The notes beneath the pieces were generated by a model. That model did no database searches, was not told the origin of the DNA, and worked only from the letters and a program-made list of their open reading frames with translations. A program made the translations under genes and the position numbers. Positions 21,791 to 24,811 of a DNA stretch of 24,811 bases are shown one piece after another. How positions within the stretch are numbered: the first letter of the stretch is position 1; every line of letters begins with the position of its first letter. Source of the stretch: a virus; the IMG/VR virus record IMGVR_UViG_3300040801_006092, positions 1-24,811 of that record; one strand, 5' to 3'.

Positions 21791-21825
21791 CCCCCGCCGC
21801 GGGCACGGGGTTCCGCGGGCGGGGG
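21791..21825 (-). promoter_or_regulatory. Hairpin covering the ribosome binding site of the primase gene
   Basis: CCCCCGCCGCGG (21791-21802) and CCGCGGGCGGGGG (21813-21825) form a very GC-rich stem with one bulge and a ten-base loop. In the minus-strand transcript the 3' arm ends GCGGGGGTG, the only Shine-Dalgarno candidate for the TTG start eight bases downstream, so this stem would hide it. Translation of a costly replication protein would be held low or need an opener. Confidence 0.5.
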
Positions 21826-21833
21826 CGACCACG

Positions 21834-21883
21834 ACAGGGGTCGAGCGTTGTTCTGTTGGATATCGATGGCGAGTTACCCCTGT
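21834..21883. promoter_or_regulatory. Separated inverted repeat ACAGGGGT / ACCCCTGT in the primase leader
   Basis: ACAGGGGT (21834-21841) and ACCCCTGT (21876-21883) are perfect eight-base arms 42 bp apart centre to centre, close to four helical turns. They flank the only AT-richer stretch upstream of the primase gene. Paired binding and looping is plausible; no clear -35/-10 pair was found here. Confidence 0.4.
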
Positions 21884-21928
21884 GCTGCCGGTCCTCGGTC
21901 CGCCACGTTGAGGCCGGCGTTTCGTGGT

Positions 21929-21951
21929 TCGCCGCTCTCCGCGAGCGGCGA
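21929..21951. terminator. GC-rich hairpin after the small orphan gene
   Basis: TCGCCGCTC (21929-21937) and GAGCGGCGA (21943-21951) are perfect nine-base arms with a five-base loop, six bases past the end of the gene at 21957. No U-run follows on the minus strand, so it may be an RNA stabiliser or a weak terminator between this gene and the primase gene. Confidence 0.45.
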
Positions 21952-21956
21952 CTTCC

Positions 21957-22259
21957 TTATGTCGTGACCGCGAGCGGCGGCTCGGCCACGCCGGTGCCCC
22001 GCGACACCGTGAATGCCACAGCGCCGAATTCCTTGATCAGGAACTGAGCGCAGATCTCCGTGACCCGCTTGGCGATGTCAGCATCGCCCGCAACCTCGAT
22101 CGCTCGATCGACGTCGTCGCGGTCGTAGCGAACCCCCAGCCGAACGGCCGGTTCGCCGTACATGCCTTCGGCAGCGAGCAAGGCGACATGAAGCGTCGCC
22201 TCGGCCTCGTCGAGATCGACCTTGTCGTTGAACTTGAACACGCAGGTGAAGGGGGTCAT
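21957..22259 (-). CDS. Small hypothetical phage protein
   Basis: The product has 100 residues with ATG at 22259 and AGGAG nine bases upstream, one of the best sites in the window. It begins MTPFTCVFKFNDKVDLDEAE and continues TLHVALLAAEGMYGEPAVRL, GVRYDRDDVDRAIEVAGDAD, then AKRVTEICAQFLIKEFGAVA and a final short strand FTVSRGTGV. The alternation suggests a compact alpha/beta fold without a membrane segment. No known motif is visible. It lies between the sigma-like gene and the primase gene on the same strand and follows a strong hairpin and the 39-bp element. It could be a replication accessory protein or single-strand binder, but this is guesswork. Confidence 0.75.
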   Translation of the reverse strand: MTPFTCVFKFNDKVDLDEAEATLHVALLAAEGMYGEPAVRLGVRYDRDDVDRAIEVAGDADIAKRVTEICAQFLIKEFGAVAFTVSRGTGVAEPPLAVTT

Positions 22260-22276
22260 TGGTGTCTCCTGAGAAA

Positions 22277-22314
22277 GGGGGCTGGAGGCCAGAACTGCTC
22301 GGCCTCCAGCCCCC
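22277..22314 (-). terminator. Strong 14-bp hairpin in the leader of the small orphan gene (attenuator or terminator)
   Basis: GGGGGCTGGAGGCC (22277-22290) and GGCCTCCAGCCCCC (22301-22314) form a perfect 14-bp stem with a ten-base loop. On the minus strand it is followed by TTTCTC, a short U-rich tail, then the AGGAG site of the next gene. It terminates transcripts from the sigma-like gene or attenuates those starting at the adjacent 39-bp element. Confidence 0.65.
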
Positions 22315-22350
22315 TATGAATTACCTATGCCGTCGAGCGGCGCGATGACC
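22312..22350 (-). promoter_or_regulatory. Conserved 39-bp element, copy 2, ahead of the replication genes
   Basis: This aligns without gaps to 10030-10068 with 31 identities. The longest identical run is TTACCTATGCCGT on the plus strand, with CCCTATG before it and GGCG and GATGA after it. Both copies lie in intergenic space, on the same strand relation to the next minus-strand gene, and both abut an inverted repeat on the side of that gene. A shared promoter or regulator site is the simplest reading. Confidence 0.55.
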
Positions 22351-22356
22351 GCGCGA

Positions 22357-22935
22357 TTACTTGGGATTCAGCGCTTCTTTCAAGTCCCGCCTGAACTTGG
22401 CGATCCAACCTCTCAGCGTCGGTACCTTCAGGCCGTGATCTTCCGCTGATTCGGTCGCTCCCTGTGTGACCCCGTCCACAACCGGTTGGCGCTGGGGAGG
22501 CTTGAGCTTTCGAAGCGCGTGCGCGAGGCAGTCCCTGAGTTCGACCATCTCGGTGCTGTTCAAGCGGCTCCCGCCGTATCGAATTCGCCCAAGTTCCAAG
22601 AGGCTTAGCAGTGATGTGTCTTTTCCACTGCGGCAGGAGATTTGCGCGTCAAGAGACTGGACTTCGAAACCCTGCCTTCGCTTCTTGCGATCTCGGTGGC
22701 GGATCTGCTGCCGTACCCAGTTAGCCGATTTCACGTTTGCTAGCGCTGCTCGGGAACCCCGTTTAGGATCCCAATCGTCAGCACCTTCGAGGAGATGGCA
22801 ACGCAAGTCGCTCTCCAGGTGTTCGGCTACTTCAGATCGAAACAACGGGTGTTTCTTTAACTGCTTGACGCTGGACTTGATGATTACCTGAACTTCGGGG
22901 TCGCTGATGAATTGCTCTCTGTTGTTGATGGCCAC
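22357..22935 (-). CDS. Sigma-70-like regulatory protein
   Basis: The product has 192 residues with GTG at 22935 and GGGAG upstream. The region VAEHLESDLRCHLLEGADDW followed by DPKRGSRAALANVKSANWVR and the basic HRDRKKRRQG block reads like a sigma region 2: helix, the D-x-x-RG motif and an Arg-rich recognition helix. The last 60 residues (LRDCLAHALRKLKPPQRQPV, then ATESAEDHGLKVPTLRGWIA and KFRRDLKEAL) match a sigma region 4 helix-turn-helix that contacts the -35 element. Length matches ECF-type sigma factors. The acidic linker between the two regions is long. It may direct transcription from the paired 39-bp elements. Similar genes are remembered from planctomycete prophages. I am fairly confident of the family pattern and less so of the target. 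Confidence 0.68.
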   Translation of the reverse strand: MAINNREQFISDPEVQVIIKSSVKQLKKHPLFRSEVAEHLESDLRCHLLEGADDWDPKRGSRAALANVKSANWVRQQIRHRDRKKRRQGFEVQSLDAQISCRSGKDTSLLSLLELGRIRYGGSRLNSTEMVELRDCLAHALRKLKPPQRQPVVDGVTQGATESAEDHGLKVPTLRGWIAKFRRDLKEALNPK

Positions 22936-23009
22936 TTGGTGGCTCCCGTCTTGGGACCGGAGCCGGAGCCGTGGGCATCGCCGAAGGGCGCGGACCTACC
23001 GCGCAAACG

Positions 23010-23067
23010 CAACGCGGAGGCGTTGAGCGTTCGTCGAAAACTTCGACGACACCCAACGACCTCCGCG
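23010..23067. promoter_or_regulatory. Nested long inverted repeat with an alternative competing hairpin
   Basis: CGCGGAGG (23013-23020) pairs with CCTCCGCG (23060-23067), GTTG with CAAC further in, and TCGTCGAA-AAC-TTCGACGA (23031-23049) is a perfect inner stem. The outer arm can instead fold locally as CAACGC-GGAG-GCGTTG (23010-23025), which would break the long stem. The region lies in the 190-base gap between the small gene ending at 23126 and the sigma-like gene start at 22935. Mutually exclusive stems are the layout of attenuators and sensing leaders; it could also be protein-binding DNA. Confidence 0.5.
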
Positions 23068-23125
23068 CTACGCGGTCAGTTGCTGGCGAATCTGACAGTC
23101 AAAAATCGAGATGTCGGACGGTGTG

Positions 23126-23515
23126 TTACTTGCGGCGCCTCCCTTCACGGCCCCACTCCCAGGTCATCGGCAGACCGTCGGCCACCTCGATCCTGGCGAG
23201 GAGACCACGGAAGACGGACCGACACTCCGCAAGAAGCCGGCGATGCCTCGCGTGAGGCTTTCGGCCAACGAGCCGCTTTTTGCGTTGTGGTGGCTGATGC
23301 GTGCTCGTGAGCGGTATGCTCCGGAGCATGCGACAGCGGCCCGACATGATCGGGACGCCATCACGGACAGGAACGTTTTCAATGCGACCGAATTCAAGCT
23401 GCTGCATAAGTTCGACCGCCCGGTGCGCTTCGGGGCCGAACTCGTCGTCGTTGCCGAGCGTAATTGCCGGCAACGGGGTATCTGGTATTGATGTTCTGTT
23501 CACGGCGTCGTCCAT
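23126..23515 (-). CDS. Small hypothetical protein resembling planctomycete proteins
   Basis: The product has 129 residues with ATG at 23515 and no clear binding site. It begins MDDAVNRTSIPDTPLPAITL, then GNDDEFGPEAHRAVELMQQL, FGRIENVPVRDGVPIMSG and a basic C-terminal half (PPQRKKRLVGRKPHARHRR, then VFRGLLARIEVADGLPMTWE). The IPDTPLPAITLGND opening and a GLP-M-like ending recall short proteins common in planctomycete genomes whose function is unknown to me. The base composition is lower in GC than the structural block. It may be regulatory or host-derived. A competing plus-strand frame over the same bases has no better signal. Confidence 0.6.
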   Translation of the reverse strand: MDDAVNRTSIPDTPLPAITLGNDDEFGPEAHRAVELMQQLEFGRIENVPVRDGVPIMSGRCRMLRSIPLTSTHQPPQRKKRLVGRKPHARHRRLLAECRSVFRGLLARIEVADGLPMTWEWGREGRRRK

Positions 23516-23631
23516 GACGAATGGAGCTGAATATGCCCGACACCTCCCGAGGCGGGCAGACCGATAGATGTGCGACTCGGACAGCGCCGAGTCGCTGGAA
23601 CAACACGCTGCAGGTGGGAGGATTGCGGGGG

Positions 23632-23865
23632 CCGATACGGGCGCGCGACAGCTATTTCAGCTTTCTAGCCGACGCCGTATCGGTTACGTCATGGGGCACC
23701 TCGACCGCCGGGGCAAGACCCTTGATGCCGGCGATCCCGCGATCTAGACTTGCGTTGCACAGGCAAGTCGGGGATCTGCCCCGGCCCTCCCTTGGGCGGT
23801 CTCGCCACCGCCTCGGAGGAAACAGCCATCGCCCGGACGCAGTGCCACCTGCGTTCGGGCGTTTT
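23632..23865 (+). ncRNA. Candidate structured RNA ending in an intrinsic terminator
   Basis: This 350-base stretch (23516-23866) has no convincing gene. On the plus strand it shows consecutive perfect hairpins: CCGATACGG / CCGTATCGG (23632-23640, 23675-23683) closing an inner GCTA/TAGC pair; GACTTGC / GCAAGTC around 23750; GGGG-ATCTG-CCCC directly after; GGCGGT / ACCGCC near 23797-23814; then the terminator at 23830. It could be a small RNA, a leader element, or the remnant of a chromosomal RNA gene used as an attachment site. No tRNA, tmRNA, RNase P or SRP signature was found. The 5' boundary is unknown. Confidence 0.45.
23830..23865 (+). terminator. Canonical intrinsic terminator on the plus strand
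   Basis: CGCCCGGACGCAG (23830-23842) and CTGCGTTCGGGCG (23849-23861) form a 13-bp stem with one G-U pair and a six-base loop, followed by TTTT. It sits two bases beyond the stop of the convergent gene at 23867. On the minus strand the U-run is missing, so it serves plus-strand transcripts. Confidence 0.8.
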
Positions 23866-23866
23866 G

Positions 23867-24811
23867 CTAGATGTCATTACCCGCCTCCTTCAACTGCTTG
23901 AGGATCTCGGGCAGGTCGGTTAATGCATCCACATTGGAGATTGTGACCCTGGTCGGGCGGTTGATCTCTAGGACGCACTCCCCGTTCTCGAGCTTGAGCG
24001 CGACCTTGCCCGCTCCCGTCTCGGCGACTTTGCCTCGGGCGACAAAGCTTCCGAGCCCCAATCGCTGCATGACCTCTTGCGCGGCCTCTACTTCCATGGT
24101 CTTGAAAGTGGCCTCGCCAGTTGCGGACACCTCCTGCTGCCGGATGGCCTCGTTTGCCGCGAACGATACGGGCTTGAGCTTGATGTGGCTCGCTGTAACG
24201 TCAGCTTCGCCTTCTAGCAGTCCAGCGAATTTGGCCGACTCAAGAAAGAGGCGTAGGTATCGCTCGATCTCGTTCTTGATACCGAGATTGGCATGCACGA
24301 ACTCGCGGACGATGGTAAGTGGGTGATCCTGGTCCTTCGGGCACTCCGTGAACGTCTGACGGAAGTCGTCGTAGTTGAGAAACGCACGCCCGCGTGCCTT
24401 AGTTCTCGCCGCTTCACTGCCGCCATAAAGCATCTCGACCGCGAGCGGCGTGAGAACAATGTCGTCACTGCCTTTGTGCGGGTCGATCAGCTTGTACTCC
24501 TGGAGAGCGTCCGCCTTGTGCGTAAAGCGACCGATCGCCTTCTTGTGTCCCAGCGAGACGGCGAAACCTGTTTTCGACATCCGCTTGGCATGGGGGTCGA
24601 TCTTTCGCAGCGCGTCCTCCGCGTCGCGGAGGTGCATGTAGATGAAGCCTTTGCCGTAGTTGCGGTCTTTGCCCTTGCCGCCCCGTCCAGCCGCGGTGGG
24701 GGCCTCCTGCTCAGTGGGCCCATCAGACGAGGCTGCGTCGGCTGAATCCAGCACATCAGATTCAATTTCGCGGTCGGTGTCTTGAGCGTTTTCTGTGTAT
24801 TCTTCGACCAT
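23867..24811 (-). CDS. DUF5343-like protein of unknown function, possibly host
   Basis: The 314-residue protein starts with an ATG exactly at the right edge; a longer start beyond the window cannot be excluded. Residues 1-55 are acidic and low-complexity. Residues 55-205 have a repeated winged-helix pattern: GFIYMHLRDAEDALRKIDPH, GFAVSLGHKKAIGRFTHKAD, DDIVLTPLAVEMLYGG, and the second unit LTIVREFVHANLGIKNEIER followed by YLRLFLESAKFAGLLEG. This resembles DUF5343-type proteins that carry an N-terminal winged helix in defence and regulatory contexts, but similarity is moderate. The C-terminal 80 residues are beta-rich (VALKLENGECVLEINRPTR). Base composition is more moderate than in the structural genes. 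Its role is unknown. Confidence 0.6.
   Translation of the reverse strand: MVEEYTENAQDTDREIESDVLDSADAASSDGPTEQEAPTAAGRGGKGKDRNYGKGFIYMHLRDAEDALRKIDPHAKRMSKTGFAVSLGHKKAIGRFTHKADALQEYKLIDPHKGSDDIVLTPLAVEMLYGGSEAARTKARGRAFLNYDDFRQTFTECPKDQDHPLTIVREFVHANLGIKNEIERYLRLFLESAKFAGLLEGEADVTASHIKLKPVSFAANEAIRQQEVSATGEATFKTMEVEAAQEVMQRLGLGSFVARGKVAETGAGKVALKLENGECVLEINRPTRVTISNVDALTDLPEILKQLKEAGNDI

Noticed and set aside
21929-21951. Canonical rho-independent terminator
   Set aside because: The stem is strong but no U-run follows on either strand, so it was kept only as a hairpin with a weak terminator call.
10030-22350. attL and attR pair for the 39-bp repeats
   Set aside because: Both copies lie inside the phage-like gene order, have only 31 of 39 identity, no integrase is adjacent, and both have the same relation to a downstream gene. 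A regulatory element fits better.
23516-23866. tRNA, tmRNA, RNase P RNA or SRP RNA
   Set aside because: No T-loop GTTCGA sequence, acceptor pairing, GAGGAAAGTCC-type motif or SRP tetraloop motif was found.
23521-23901. A plus-strand gene of 126 codons ahead of the terminator
   Set aside because: It would run through the terminator and into the convergent gene, with no binding site and no domain pattern; the stems suggest RNA.

Overview
The window looks like most of a temperate siphovirus-type genome (probably a prophage) in a high-GC bacterium. GC is about two thirds by eye, and third codon positions are mostly G or C. I lean towards a planctomycete host, because the ParB-fused methylase, HARE-HTH protein, sigma-like protein and the small protein at 23126-23515 resemble planctomycete phage and host proteins I remember. 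That assignment is an inference from memory. No rRNA, tRNA, CRISPR array, insertion sequence, integrase, lysis gene or classical repressor was seen.

Morphogenesis genes run on the minus strand, so the biological order is right to left. A small terminase-like protein (14191) and the large terminase (13952-11679) come first. A three-gene cassette with a Panacea-domain protein (11466-10117) interrupts the block. Next come a small head protein, the portal, a fused prohead protease/scaffold/major capsid protein, a DUF2190-like decoration protein, head-tail connectors, a coiled-coil membrane protein, the major tail protein, two tail assembly chaperone frames joined by a probable -1 frameshift, the tape measure, and a tail-tip protein cut by the left edge. 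A plus-strand VapBC-type toxin-antitoxin pair (3241-3893) sits inside the tail block.

A plus-strand operon (14299-15834, then 15952-17310) encodes two small proteins, a HARE-HTH protein, a probable winged-helix protein and an Nmad3-like protein. It faces a ParB-fused DNA methyltransferase (18739-17354). Together these form a plausible DNA base modification module.

The segment 18.84-19.35 kb is non-coding and very structured. It has two arms of 10-bp-spaced AGTCCCT iterons facing each other across an alternating purine-pyrimidine stretch, then a field of GTGAGTC repeats and a T-rich patch. It lies beside a primase-polymerase/helicase gene (21783-19351) and is the best candidate for the replication origin.

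Further right are a small orphan protein, a sigma-like protein (22935-22357), a small protein (23515-23126), a chain of hairpins ending in a canonical plus-strand terminator (23632-23865), and a DUF5343-like protein that may be host sequence (24811-23867). A 39-bp element present twice (10030-10068 and 22312-22350), each time just ahead of a minus-strand gene block and beside a hairpin, may be a phage promoter class. The sigma-like protein is the natural candidate to read it. The 9-mer TTCCGGGGG and its complement recur 15 times exactly, far above chance, and no feature explains them.
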